DNA of 64,000 nt from Misgurnus anguillicaudatus (GCF_027580225.2 NC_073339.2:44883501-44947500); one strand, 5' to 3'. Positions 23,407-34,681 are shown, counted from the stretch's first letter. A program made the numbers and translations. The notes: generated by a model from the sequence alone, not told the origin.

Positions 23407-23927
23407 TAACTGTTTCCCCAACAGCGTTTTTTTTTTTAATCCAGCCTGCGGCATATTTTTTTTTTTACAAATGTTTTATTGCCTTCTAGAACAAAATGTA
23501 CTTCTATAAATATATAAACATACAATATATCAAAAGAAAAAACAGACCATCTGCTTTAAAAAAAAGAAAAAAGTTTCATCTTTATTTGTTATCTTTTTAT
23601 AACTTCTCAAACATGGGTAAGTATTTCCAAAAATACACAATTTTGAGCAAAAAGCTGAGATAATTGCATTTTTGTAAAGGACTGTTGTTAGAGATCAGAT
23701 TCAGAGCGTTGATCAAAACATAGACAGACTTTTTACTGTTTTTGAATCAGTGGATGCTTAAGTGTTTTATAAGATGGGTAAGAGCACCACCTAGTGGATA
23801 ATAGTGGACATTTGGATTGCTATAAAATCTTGCCAGGAAAACGTCATTGACAGGAAAGCGCCATTGGCAGGGAAGTGCTTTCTCTTAATTGATGAGATAA
23901 CTCATCAATGGCGGGGAAAGAGTAAAT
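23407..23927 (-). mobile_element. piggyBac-like MITE, CTCTTTC family, nearly complete
   Basis: On the minus strand it opens with TTACTCTTTCCCCGCCATTG and ends in CGCTGTTGGGGAAACAGTTA. Internal landmarks shared with other copies are TTAAGAGAAAGCACTTCCCT, ACTAGGTGGTGCTCTTACCC, GATCTCTAACAACAGTCCTT and ATGCAATTATCTCAGC. At about 520 bp it is among the longest copies. No coding capacity. Confidence 0.8.
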
Positions 23928-24752
23928 AACCAAATTTTTTTTTGCACAAATTCTATAATTTTGACCCATACAATGTATAGTTGGAAAGCGCAGTGGGGTC
24001 ATGTGGTTAGTAAAATAACGAATTATAGCCTTTAAATAGAAGAAAAAAGTATGTACTCTAAAGAGCTATTTGAAAAAAGTGCACAACTCTTCTTAAGTGG
24101 AATAAAGCTTATGTGCATCCTATTGGAAAGAGTCATTAGTTGGGTTAGCAAAAGAACGAAATTATAGCATTTAAGTACAAAAAAGTATTTATATAAAGAT
24201 TAAAATAAAAAGTGAACAACTCTTCTTAAGTGGAAGTAATGAAGTAAAATAACAAATACTAATTATATAATAACGAATAATAACGAAGAATAAAAATACC
24301 AAATACGCCCCCACCCGCCAAACGATATGATTGTCCATCACGATGGTTTAACGTAACCATTGTCATCTGCCAATTTAGGGGACATCGCCCAACCCTTGTT
24401 CCGCCCCTCCTCCACTGTAATTGGATGGCCGTGTGAAAACTGACATTGACGAGCGGAACTTTTCACTCAAAGTTGAATATTTTTGAACTCTCGGCGCTCA
24501 GTGCTGAGCGCGGAAAAAACCCAAGTGCCGATTTTCAGCGCGGAGCTGCTTGCTTATTGTAAAAATGAGCGTGTCGCAAGGCATCGCTTTCATTATGCAT
24601 AGGCTTATGGTAATTGTCCAAATAGTTTTTCCAACTTGTCATCCTGGCATAATGTTGCCTATCCTTTATTTATAGTCAAAATAAAAAAAAGGAAAAATAC
24701 ACTGCTGTGGACGTTGTTTACTTCAACAATGTGTTTTACTGTGTTAATGGAA
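23928..24752. repeat. Probable hAT-related repeat remnants
   Basis: 24295-24560 holds GATTGTCCATCACGATGGTT and the near-perfect hairpin GCGCTCAGTGCTGAGCGC at about 24494-24511, phrases I associate with cyprinid hAT MITEs. 23930-24290 has two imperfect copies of a CAACTCTTCTTAAGTGGAA passage (24086 and 24217). The borders are unclear. Confidence 0.35.
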
Positions 24753-24853
24753 TAAGGATGCGAGTAGGATTCGGTATTCGGTTTTGGCCGAATCTTAAAC
24801 AGTGGATTCGGTATTCGGCCGAACCCAAAAAATCTGGATTCGGTGCATCCCTA
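24753..24853. mobile_element. 101-bp hAT-like micro-element
   Basis: Left TAAGGATGCGAGTAGGATTC and right end, reverse complement TAGGGATGCACCGAATCCAG, are inverted repeats. The interior is ATTCGG/CCGAAT words. TAGGGATGC termini are typical of fish hAT elements. No clean target duplication remains. Confidence 0.6.
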
Positions 24854-24854
24854 A

Positions 24855-25545
24855 TTGATAAACCTGTGGTGGTTTTCTGTGACGGGGAAGAAACGTAAGC
24901 CTTTAAAATCGATAATTTATAATAATAATTTACACGATAGGCACTCTGGAGAAGGACAAATGCCGGCTGTTGCTTGTTCTCACACAACAGCATCAAGCTT
25001 CTGTCATGCTAACACATTGACCCCAGTGGATCTTATGAATAACTTTACATTATTTTACTCTAAATCAACAAAAATCGAGCAGGACCAAAACATTTTTATA
25101 GCTGATCACTGTCAAAAAAGTTCATCGACGACGTCCCAATGATGACCACAGCAATGACAGTGTTCTTAATATGACGAAGTAAGTGTTTTGATTAATGCCA
25201 TTAATGTTTATTTTTTTAATCAGTGTATAGCACTAGTCAACTAAATGAATATAACATGGCAAAGATGAATGCACATTTACATATTGATTCTATAGGTTTA
25301 TAGAATTTTGAAAAAAAAAACTTTTTTATTGCATTTTGCGGCAAAAAATATCAGTTTATATAATAAATCTTTCAAAATCAAATTATGGATTTGAATTTTT
25401 AATGTTATTATAACCTAATGATGCTATGTGAAAGTTTGTAACAGAAAATAGTGGCTTTCATCTTGTCACTTTCTTGGAATAGGAAACACTTAAATTAGTC
25501 AAAATCGATTTTTTGTGTTTTGGAACCAAACTCTTAAAATATACA
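24855..25545 (+). mobile_element. Second copy of the GGTTCC-ended repeat
   Basis: Aligns with 20257-20884: TTCTGTGACGGGGAAGAAAC, CAGCATCAAGCTTCTGTCAT, CAGCAATGACAGTGTTCTTA and the end GTTTTGGAACCAAACTCTTA. The left terminus is lost next to the hAT micro-element. An extra stretch of about 60 bp (24905-24965) is present compared with the first copy. The 95-codon frame here is not preserved in the other copy. Confidence 0.7.
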
Positions 25546-25734
25546 TGTGCAACTTATGACTGGTTTTGTGGTCACATACGTTTAAATACGGAAATTAACC
25601 CACAAATTTTGGACTGCTACAACAATGCTCTACCAATTTATTGATGCTATTTACCTTTTAAAATCACACTTCTCTTATTCTGCGTGATCTTCAAAATATA
25701 TAAACAAGTTAATTGGCTGTTACTGTACATACCA

Positions 25735-26158
25735 TACACTGTAAAAAAATTCTGTAGAAATTGCAGCTGGGTTGCCGGTAACTTAACGTAGATTTAAATT
25801 TATGTTTTTTACTAGCAACATTTTGTTCAAGGTTAAGTGAACATTGAACGTTTGCAGGTCTTTGTCTTTACAGAGTCAAACGTAGAAAAACAGCATCAAG
25901 CAAAACATTCTGGGAAACAAAATCTGAAGCAAAAAACTGAAAAAGGTTGATGATGATTTCTGGTTCCCAGAATGCTTTGCATGAGGCTGTTATTGTATAG
26001 TTTTATTCTGTAAAGAGAAAAACTTGTTGATATTTAGAATTTATTTAACTTTGAACAAACTCTTGCCAGTGGATAACATCAGTTTAAATCTGCGGTGGAT
26101 TACCGGCAACCCAGCTGCAATAACATTGTAATTTCTACGGAATTTTTTTTACAGTGTA
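25735..26158. mobile_element. TACACTGTAAAAAA foldback element (424 bp)
   Basis: Left TACACTGTAAAAAAATTCTG and right end, reverse complement TACACTGTAAAAAAAATTCC, are inverted. Both arms then carry GCAGCTGGGTTGCCGGTA and GTTCA..GTT words. The centre has two inverted copies of an AAAGCATTCTGGGAAC passage (about 25900 and 25965). A second member is split at 14445-15545. Confidence 0.8.
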
Positions 26159-27330
26159 CCGTACATATCATAGCACACAGGCTGTTGGTTAACATTAGGT
26201 TGTAAAAAACTTTTCTTAAATCTTGCCAATAGTTACAACAGTTAATAATGTTTGATGATACAATCAATTTTCAACCCGATCCAATCTGGCTTTACTTTTT
26301 TCTGACTAAATAACCTATTTCACCTGGAATACAGCATGTCACAATGCATAAATAAGATAAAATGCCAGGGAAAGTGAATAAAGTTTTATGGAACGGTTCC
26401 CAGAAAATATTTTTGGGCTGTGAGCCCTGACACTTATTTAACATAAGCAACTGATGCAAATCAGCCATAAGCGCGTATCGCTTAAAACCGGAGATACAGC
26501 ACTGATAAATCATCCTGTGCTATATATCATCCTCATGCCCAACCTAGCCAAATGTCTCGATTCACAGACTTAAAACACACACACACGCGTGTCCCATGAG
26601 TTAACTTAACATATGGGTAGAGTCAACAATTTCCAAGCGTAAAAGTTAATGTAAAAGTTTTGCATTGATCATCACAAACTACTTTCTGAACATCGTCTTT
26701 GCATGTTTAGATGGGGCGACAGAAGAAAATGGGTTTGCATAGTTGGGAACGTGAGCAAGGTGAGAGGAATCTTTATTTTTCGCTATCCACTGGGAACAGA
26801 CAGCAATTAATCACATTCGTCTCAGTAGGAACGTTTTGTTAATGGTTGTAGTACGTGAGGGTGAACCAACTCTCTTTAATATTCGGCTGTTTATCTCTTC
26901 CAAGCTTAACGTAAAAGCTTATGTGTTTATGACATTTAGCTATACCTGAATCCCCTGAGGTGACTTGCACTAGTGGTTCACAGAAAGATTAAAGGTTAAC
27001 TCGTTTTTTTAGACGTGACAATATAGTGCTGTCATCTAGCCTAATTTAATGTGCAGAGACGACTATAAGTAAGGGAGCTAGAAGTGGCTTTAAAACATTG
27101 CTATGTTTGTTTCAGCACAAGAAGGCTAATAAACTTGAAGTGAGCTATCTGTTAACATTCTCATTCATCTCATTGGCAGATGCTTGGCTGTTGAACGCAG
27201 CACCGACAGTACGCGACTTGCATCCAAAACTCTGCTAAACAAGAAATCGAGACTATTTTTTTCTTTAAGCCAATCAAATTAATGCCATGTAACTAATCGG
27301 TCTGGAGCCAGATGAAAGTGATGTCCTGAT
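26159..27330. other. No gene recognised; candidate single-copy DNA
   Basis: The 73-codon minus frame at 26292-26513 has no domain. Part of 26690-27000 is of mixed composition and shares nothing with the rest of the window. Confidence 0.35.
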
Positions 27331-27850
27331 TTGCTGTTTTTTTAATACATTTAAGTTCCCTATTAAAGGCAACTGCAATTCTTTCAAATTCCCAGTTTAT
27401 CCCCATTAATTCCTTTTAATTCCCATATATTCCCATGGAAAGTTTACAGCCTTGAAAATTCCAGGAATTTTGCGACCCTAGTTGTTAACTGAAATGACGT
27501 TAAACAAGCACAATTTAACCACAAGGGACAGCTGTTTAATATATGGATTTACATTTAAATAGAGGCGCGTTAACGCTTTCTGACATTTTTTAACATGACG
27601 ACTACTCTTCTTTCGTTCTTTGTTGGATAACTCCTCTCCCAGGGGCTCATGGGATATAAAATGACCATCGAATGAACACTTGCCGGTAGTAGAAGGTCAT
27701 CCAGGTAATTTTCGACTACTGTTTTTCGAATACTATGAATTTGGACATACTACTTGCCTCACCTACTGCTTCTCGTCTATACTATATAGTATGGAAGTAG
27801 TCGGGACGCAGCAACAGTATCAAGGCCTTTTCTGAGATATGATGGGAAAA
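27331..27850. repeat. Two dispersed repeat pieces
   Basis: 27335-27480 contains TTCCCATGGAAAGTTTACAG and GAAAATTCCAGGAATTTTGC, a known fish repeat tail. 27700-27830 contains TATACTATATAGTATGGAAG and GTAGTCGGGACGCAGC, also repeat-like. No terminal repeats could be fixed. Confidence 0.4.
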
Positions 27851-28689
27851 TTTGGCAGGCAGAGGTAAGGTCTTCATACTTTACCGTGATTCACAACGGT
27901 GACCTTATAAAGCAAGCAGATAACGGCACTCAGATGCAGCGGACCCGGTGCTCTTCAAGTTTCATCTTAAAATAATGTTTGATAATTTGAGCTGTTGGTT
28001 AGTGTCAGTTCGACTTCATCTCACAGAGAAAATAATTACAAATAACCAGCAATTTTATGTTTCAAACAGAGATGGTGAAAGAGAGTCAAAAGATATGGAA
28101 AACATTTTGGAAGTTACAAATTGCAGTTTTGGAAGGAAAAGAGGAAAAAATTTTCTCTTAATTTACAGTATCAACATATCTGACAAATCTAATGCATTCT
28201 ACTAACTCTCACTTGTTATGGTCATCTAGATATTAATTTCTATGAGGTAAAGGTTACTTCCTGCTTAAAAAATTCACCTTCATATCTTTCAACAAATGGA
28301 AGAGCTTTTTTCATCTTTGTAACACAAATTAAGATATTTCTGATGGGAGTAAAGAGCTTTCTGAGCTGCATAGACAACAATGCAACTTGTAACTTTCAAG
28401 GCCCAGAAAGTCAGTGAAGAAATTTAGTGTGTCTGACTTCTTTCTGTGCCCCTAGAATCCTACACGCAAATGACAAATGAAGTACTGCGAGAGCAATTTG
28501 CAGAAAAATCACACGGAGTAGTCTGCTTTTGTATCGCTTTTACGGTACTTTGGCCTTTATTAACCCCATGAAGTCATGTGAATTACTCCTGTGAAGGATG
28601 GATGGACTTTTTGGGCTTCAAATCAGAAGTACCATTTACTACCATTATAAAGCTTGGAACAGGACATTTTTTTTAATATAATTCCAATT
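27851..28689. other. No gene recognised
   Basis: CAATTTTATGTTTCAAACAG at about 28050 also occurs near 2080, suggesting an old shared repeat. The 85-codon frame at 27948-28205 is not supported by any motif. Confidence 0.35.
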
Positions 28690-28785
28690 GTGTTCATCTG
28701 AATAAAAAATCATATATATCGAAGATGGCTTGAGGGTGAGTTAATCATGGGGTAATTTTCATTTTTGGGTGAACTATACCTTTAA
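28690..28785 (+). mobile_element. End of the palindromic cyprinid MITE
   Basis: GGCTTGAGGGTGAGTTAATC and TTTTCATTTTTGGGTGAACT followed by TATACCTTTAA form the right end of the family at 3535-3799. It abuts the Tc1 element. Confidence 0.7.
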
Positions 28786-29471
28786 TGCAATTATCTAATC
28801 AACCAATCACATGGCAGTTGCTTCAATGCATTTTGGGGTGTGGTCCTGGTCAAGACAACCTCCTGAACTCCAAACTGAATGTCAGAATGGGAAAGAAAAG
28901 TGATTTAAGCAATTTTGAGCGTGGTAAGGTTGTTGGTGCCAGACGGGCCGGTCTGAGTATTTCACAATCTGCTCAGTTACTGGGATTTTCACGCACAACC
29001 ATTTCTAGGTTATACAAAGAATGGTGTGAAAAGTGAAAAACATCCAGTATGCGGCAGTCCTGTTGGTGAAAATGCCTTGTTGATGCTAGAGGTCAGAGGT
29101 GAATGGGCCGACTGATTCACGCTGCTAAAAGAGCAACTTTGACTGAAATAACCACTTGTTACAACCAAGGTATGCAGCAAAGCATTTGTGAAGCCACAAC
29201 ACGCACAACCTTGAGGCGGATTGGCTACAACAGCAGAAGACCCCACCGGGTACCACTCATCTCCACTACCAATAGGAAAAAGAGGCTACAATTTGCATGA
29301 GCTCACCAAAATTGGAAAGTTGAAGACTGGATTTCTGTTGAGACATTCAGAAGGTAGAGTCAGAATTTGGCGTAAACAGAATGAGAACATGGATCCAGCA
29401 TGCCTTGTTACCACTGTGCAGGCTGGTGGTGGTGGTGGTGTAATGATGTGGGGCATGTTTTTTTGGCACAC

Positions 29472-29936
29472 CGGCCTATCTTTCTGAGCTTTTAGTTGAA
29501 CATCAGCCCGGACGTACTTTGAGATCAGCTAATAAGAACCTACTAAAAATACAGAGGACACATTTACACCAAAAAGGAGATCGTGCTTTTGCCGTTGCAG
29601 CACCAAAATTATGGAACGGTTTGCCTAACAATATTCGAGATGCACCAACAGTACAGGCTTTTAAAACAAAATCAAAAACACATTTGTTTTCTTTAGCTTT
29701 TAATATGTGACACCAAATCTTTTATGTGCTTTTTATTTTTAAGAGTTGCAATTTTTTTAGATAAGTATATGTACTATATTTTCTTTTAGTATGGGTTTGT
29801 AATGCGTTTTATTTTTAGTATTATTGTTGTATATTGCATTATTATCTGTTTTCCAATTAGTTTTTTATTGTTAAGCACATTGGTACACTTGTGTTGTTTT
29901 AAATGGTCCTATAAATAAAATTGCCATTGCCATTAG
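29472..29936 (+). mobile_element. LINE 3' end inserted in the Tc1 transposase
   Basis: Reads PAYLSELLVEHQPGRTLRSA and continues with GDRAFAVAAPKLWNGLPNNI and KTHLFSLAFNM, the C-terminus of an L2/CR1-type ORF2. The 3' end AAATAAAATTGCCATTGCCA has a short tandem tail. Compared with the intact sequence at 47.96 kb, about 11 bp of target between GGCACAC and AGTGCCAA are missing, so insertion was accompanied by a small deletion. Confidence 0.85.
29519..29710 (+). pseudogene. LINE ORF2 C-terminal fragment
   Basis: 63 codons, open from MRSANKNLLKIQRTHLHQKG to the TGA at 29708. The frame is intact but represents only the last part of a reverse transcriptase polyprotein. The frame also continues upstream into PAYLSELLV. 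Confidence 0.8.
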
Positions 29937-30176
29937 TGCCAACTGTGCATCATTTAAATGCCACAGCCTACCTGAGCATTGTTTCTGACCATGTCCATCC
30001 CTTTATGACCACCATGTACCCATCCTCTGATGGCTACTTCCAGCAGGATAATGCATCATGTCACAAACCTCAAATCATTTCTAATTGGTTTCTTGAACAT
30101 GACAATGAGTTCACTGTACTAAAATGGCCCCCACAGTCACCAGATCTCAACCCAATAGAGCATCTTTGGGATGTGT

Positions 30177-30482
30177 CTAAATGTTAATATTTCACTATTT
30201 GTATGTCTTCTGTCATTCCACTGTTTGTATCACTTCAATTACCATGAATTATCATTTCAATTTACTTATCATTTACCAATAAATTTACTGAAATGAATGT
30301 GAATCTCGTGGAAAGATTAACCCCTTCAGCCCTGCGTCCGATGGAATGGACAATACAGTACATGTTTGTTCAAATCAATAAAAATGCTGTTCAACCAATC
30401 AAAATAAGGTACACTGATTTTACACTGGGAAAATGAGGTCTGAAAGGGTTAAACTAGTCAAAAAAGTTTTATTTTGTTTGAA
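30177..30482 (+). repeat. Array unit 0, partial
   Basis: Only the last third of the unit (ATTTCACTATTTGTATGTCT to AAACTAGTCAAAAAAG) is present, starting where the Tc1 element stops. It contains the 128-bp TTAA insert. Confidence 0.7.
30321..30448. mobile_element. 128-bp piggyBac-like MITE with TTAA duplication
   Basis: CCCCTTCAGCCC at the left and CTGAAAGGG at the right are inverted. TTAA lies on each side (30317-30320 and 30449-30452). Sister units at 31.69 and 34.03 kb read AAATATTAAACTAGTC without the insert. TTAA plus CCC-first ends fit piggyBac. Confidence 0.85.
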
Positions 30483-31731
30483 TTTTAACACCAGGCATAA
30501 ATGAGATTCTCAGAATTGCAGGCTGCAATCAAAAGCAATTGCCATGTTATTGTCATGTTTTTATTTACCAGGTACTAGGTATTGATTTTCATCCATCTCT
30601 AATGAAGTTCAAGGTGAATTCAGTCTGTGAAGGAGAGATGTCGAGCTCCTCTCAAACCATCATGCATGCGGCATACCCGCTGAAATCCTGCAAAGCAGCA
30701 CACTTGTGCAATTTTGAAGTGCAATTTGCAATAAGATGTTGGCTTTCACCTAAGTGGTAAGGGATCACCCTTTAACTCTTTCACCGCCATTGACGATGGC
30801 GCCCTTCCGCAACTTTTTAAACGCGGAAGTATTGCCCTATGGCAAGCTGCTGCATGTCCGTGTCTGTTTTAAGATCGCTCTGAATGGGATCTCTATGAAA
30901 AGTCCGTCACAAAAATGGAATTATCTCTGCTTTTTGCTCAAAATGTGGTGTTTTTGCAGAAACCTACCCATATTCAAAAGCTGATTACAAAAGAACTACT
31001 CAAGGTAGGATGAAACGTTTTTTTTTTTGTTGTTGTTGTTTGAAAGCAGAGGGTCCGTTCTTTCATTTGGTATATAGTATGTTTATATATTTGAAGAAGA
31101 ACATTTTCTGGAAGGCATTAAACTTTGGTGAAAATCATGAAAAATGCTGGCGCTGGCTGGCAACTTTTTTTAAAAACGCTGGCGGTGAAGGAGTTAATAA
31201 CCACTGTTTTTTTTAGCATGTTTTGATACATGGTTGAATTTTTTTCTGTTGAGTAATCTGAAAAATCAAATAAAAATGTGTCTTTATTTGCTCTTAAATC
31301 TCTTTGTTGTCTATGAGAAAGAACAGGGCTGTTGGAAACAATGCTAGAGATTGATCAGTAACATTTTTTTAAAAACTGAAAATAAATTACAGTGAGGGAG
31401 AAAGACAGAGCTGGTGATTCAACATGTGTAATAGAGAAATAATGACAGATGAATGTCTTGATGTTTGGCATTTTGCTGTCAACATTTCTCTGTTAATATT
31501 TCGTCAGAAGTTCTGGTGCGGATCCGGATGTCTGCTGTCTGGGAATCTAAAATTGTTAATATCTCACGATTCATAAGTCTATATGTTTGTCTTTGTCTAT
31601 CTTTTTACTTTGTTTGTCATCAATTTAATTTTCTTATCATTTATCAATTAAATTACTGAAATCTGAGCCGACAAACAATTTTCGTGAAAATATTAAACTA
31701 GTCAAATTCTGTATATTTGCTTTGAATTTTA
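30483..31731 (+). repeat. Array unit 1
   Basis: Complete unit with the 418-bp TTAA element at 30776-31193. The target duplication GAATTTTA of the next insert ends at 31731. Confidence 0.75.
30776..31193 (+). mobile_element. piggyBac-like MITE, CTCTTTCACCGCC family, with TTAA duplication
   Basis: Ends CTCTTTCACCGCCATTGACG and GGCGGTGAAGGAG are inverted repeats. TTAA at 30772-30775 and 31194-31197. The empty site in unit 2 reads CAGCCTTTAATAAACACAG. The interior has the family landmarks GATCGCTCTGAATGGGATCT, GCAGAGGGTCCGTTCTTTCA and TTTTTAAAAACGCTGG. About eight copies occur in the window. No open transposase. Confidence 0.9.
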
Positions 31732-32730
31732 CAACATATCCTCCAACTCATATGATTGCTTTGGTCGTTTGTCCATTTCACCAAATACGACCAATAGATG
31801 CATTTACTAAATTAGCGCCTCTACCGGCAGCAGGTGAAACGTAATATATTAGGGTATAAAATTATATATTGTTGGGTCATTTTGCTATGATTACATGTAC
31901 TGGGATATGATTTTCAATTTAAACTGCCAGGGTTAATTGTATTTTATTACACAACACTTCTCAGGGATTTAGGGCAAATAACATACCCATTTATTTATTA
32001 TATGATATAAACACAGCATACAAAACAGTCACAACTTTTTTTTAAAAATGAACTTAAAATATTCCAAGTGTACCGATGTCAAACAATCGATTTATTTAAA
32101 GAAAAGATGCAAAAGTGATGACAATCCGCTGTAAATATCCGGTGCAAAAACTGCCGCAAGAAGAAGCGATGATACATCATTTATGATTGTGAAAAGGCAT
32201 TGGCTCCCATGTGTCTCGTGACTGATTGCATCATTACGTTAGCTAAGAATGTGAAGCGCTATTGGCTCTTGTGACCGATTACGTCATGCTGGTTTATGAT
32301 TGAATGAGTGAAGGACTGTGCGTTCTTCATATAAAGTAATCGTATGGCTTCAGTTCTCAAGGTTTGCAACACGACTGGTGTGTAATACTTTTATACTGTT
32401 TTATGCAATAAATACCTGACTGTACTTTTACTTACGTATTGTGTTTTTTATGGTTTAGAAGTGGTTGGGTTAAAGGTGAGGGTGGGGGGGTTAGATGCTC
32501 CAAAATACCTTTAAAACCATAAATGTTTATGAAACCGTTTCTACACTTACAAATTCATAAAATTAAATGTGTCTTATCTGATGTATAATGCAAAAACCCT
32601 AAAACGTAACAACAGGTTGCATAAGCTACTGCCGCTAGAGGACACTAATGCCTTAATACGTCACTTTACGTTGTAATAAGGTGCTTGCACAAACGACCTA
32701 TGAGGTTGTTATTTTTTGAAGGATAGTTTC
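31732..32730. mobile_element. 999-bp hAT-like element with perfect 8-bp duplication
   Basis: GAATTTTA flanks both sides (31724-31731, 32731-32738), and the sister unit at 34.07 kb reads TTTGAATTTTAACACCA uninterrupted. The ends CAACATATCCTCCAAC and, inverted, GAAACTATCCTTCAAA, followed by GGTCGTTTGT on both arms, are imperfect inverted repeats. The interior has no transposase frame. The 8-bp duplication points to hAT; the termini do not show the usual CAGGG. Confidence 0.75.
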
Positions 32731-34069
32731 GAATTTTAACAGCAGGTGTAAATGCAGCCTATTCTCACAAAATTTCGTTATATAGTCACGTATTTTTTTT
32801 TAATTCTTTTTTCGTGCTATTATCACGAAATTTCGTGTTTTTTCGTGATCGTATAACGAATTCCTGTTTTTGTGTGATTATCACGTATTGGTTACTCGAC
32901 TGTTTTGTCTTATTTTCTTACCATTGTCACTTCGGTTTCAGAGTTAGATTTACATAAAATGACATCCCTAACCAAACCCAACTCTTACCCTAACGCCAGG
33001 CGACATATAAAAAAAATCAGAAAAAATAGTATAGATAAATATATAAAGTGACATTCTAATGCAAGCACTAAATCTAACCCTAAACCGAAGCGACAATGGT
33101 TTAAAAAAAAGGACAAAACAGTTGAGTAACCAATACGTGATAATCACACGAAAACAGGAATTCGTTATACGATCACGAAAAAACACGAAATTTCGTGATA
33201 ATAGCACGAAAAAAGAATAAAAAAAAATACGTGACTATATCACAAAACTTTGTGAGACTGGGTAGGTAAATGAGTTTCTCAGAAGCACAGGCTGCAGTCA
33301 AAAGCACACGCACATATTTCCATTATCGTCATGTTTTGATATTTACTAAGTAATAGGGATTGATCTTCATCCATCTCTAATGAAGTTCAAGGTGAATTCA
33401 GTCTGTGAAGGAGAAATGTCGAGCTCCTCTAAAGACCATCATTCATACCGCATATCCGCTGAAATCTTGCACACTTGTGCTATTTTGAAGTGCAATTTGC
33501 TATAAGATGCTGGCTTTCACCTTAGTGGTAAGGGATGAATTATTCAGCCTTTAATAAACACAGTTTTGTAGCATGTTTTGATACATGGTTGAAATTTCTT
33601 CTTGCTCTCAAACTAATCTCTTTGTTGTTGTCTATGAGAAAGAACAGGGATGTTGGAAACAATGCTAAAGATCGATCAGTAAAATAACAAAAAACTGAAA
33701 ATAAATTACAGTGAGGGAGAAAGACAGAGCTGGTGATTCAAAATGTGTAATAGAGAAATAATGACGGATGAATGTCTTGATGTTTGGCATTTTGCTGTCA
33801 ACATTTCTCTGTTAATATTTCGTCAGAATTTCTGGTGCGGATCCGCCACTGAGATGTCTGCTGTCTGGGATTCTAAAATTGTTCGTATGTCTATATGTGT
33901 GTCTATCTATCTTTTTACTTTGTTTGTATTGATTCAATTATCATGAATTATCATTCATCAATTACATTTTCTTATAATTTATCAATGAAATTACTGAAAT
34001 AATTTACATCTGAGCATGACAAACAATTTCGTGGAAATATTAAACTAGTCAAAAACTGTATATTTGCTT
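32731..34069 (+). repeat. Array unit 2
   Basis: Complete unit with the hAT-like foldback at 32755-33264. About 830 bp without it. Confidence 0.75.
32755..33264. mobile_element. hAT-like foldback MITE, sister of 11189-11696
   Basis: CAGCCTATTCTCACAAAATT at the left, and inverted TACCCAGTCTCACAAAGTTT at the right; the long arms contain TTCGTGATCGTATAACGAAT and its complement. Flanks TGTAAATG (32747-32754) and GGTAAATG (33265-33272) match at 7 of 8. Other units read GTGTAAATGAGTTT at this place. The minus-strand 79-codon frame and the one at 11503-11718 are homologous only because they lie in the same repeat. Confidence 0.85.
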
Positions 34070-34681
34070 TGAATTTTAACACCATGTGTAAATGAGTTTC
34101 ACAGGCTGCAGACAAGCACATACACATATTTCCATTATTGTCATGTTTTGATATTTACTAAGTAATAGGAATTGACCTTCATCCATCTCTAATGAAGTTC
34201 ACGGTGAATTCAGTCTGTAAAGGAGAGATGTCGAGCTCCTCTCAAAACCATTATGCATACGGCATAGCAGGTGAAATCCTGCACACTTGTGCTAATTTGA
34301 AGTGCAGTTTGCATTAAAATATTATTCACCTTAATGGAAATAGATGCATTATACTGTACATCATTCATTTTTTTGAGCATGTCTTTTGAGCATGTTTTGA
34401 GACATGGTTAAAATTTCTTCTAAATTGTCGAAACAAGTAAATAAAATCTAATAAAATGTTTCTCTTTGCTGTCTTTGAGAAAAAAACTGGGATTTTGGAA
34501 ACAATGGTAAAGATAGGTCAGTAACATTTATTTAACCCCCCTAGCATTCCTGAAAAGGCTAAAAAATGCCTAAAAAGGACACAAATTGTACCTGCTGTGT
34601 TAATTGTATTTTGTATACTTTCCAAAGATATGTGACATGTTTAGCTTTTTGTTGAGTTGTTGTATTTGATGAAGTTTTCGG

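Larger units (their letters stand above)
28787..30175 (+). mobile_element. Tc1-like element (second family), truncated and split by a LINE
   Basis: AATCAACCAATCACATGGCA and the transposase relic belong to a fish Tc1 family distinct from the one at 90-1707. Both inverted repeats are missing: the left side joins a MITE end and the right side joins the tandem array just after CATCTTTGGGATGTG. A LINE 3' end replaces about a dozen bases at 29472-29936. The copy at 47537-48088 is from the same family and preserves its terminus. Confidence 0.9.
28887..30175 (+). pseudogene. Tc1-like transposase, fragmented
   Basis: Starts MGKKSDLSNFERGKVVGARR, a helix-turn-helix region with QSAQLLGFSRTTISRLYKEW. 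Further blocks lie in other frames: TTRTTLRRIGYNSRRPHR (29103-29300 frame), GRVRIWRKQNENMDP, then after the LINE the second catalytic Asp in GYFQQDNASCHK and the Glu in SPDLNPIEHLWD. The region of the first catalytic Asp, expected near 29310, is damaged. At least four lesions plus the insertion and loss of the C-terminus. Confidence 0.9.
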
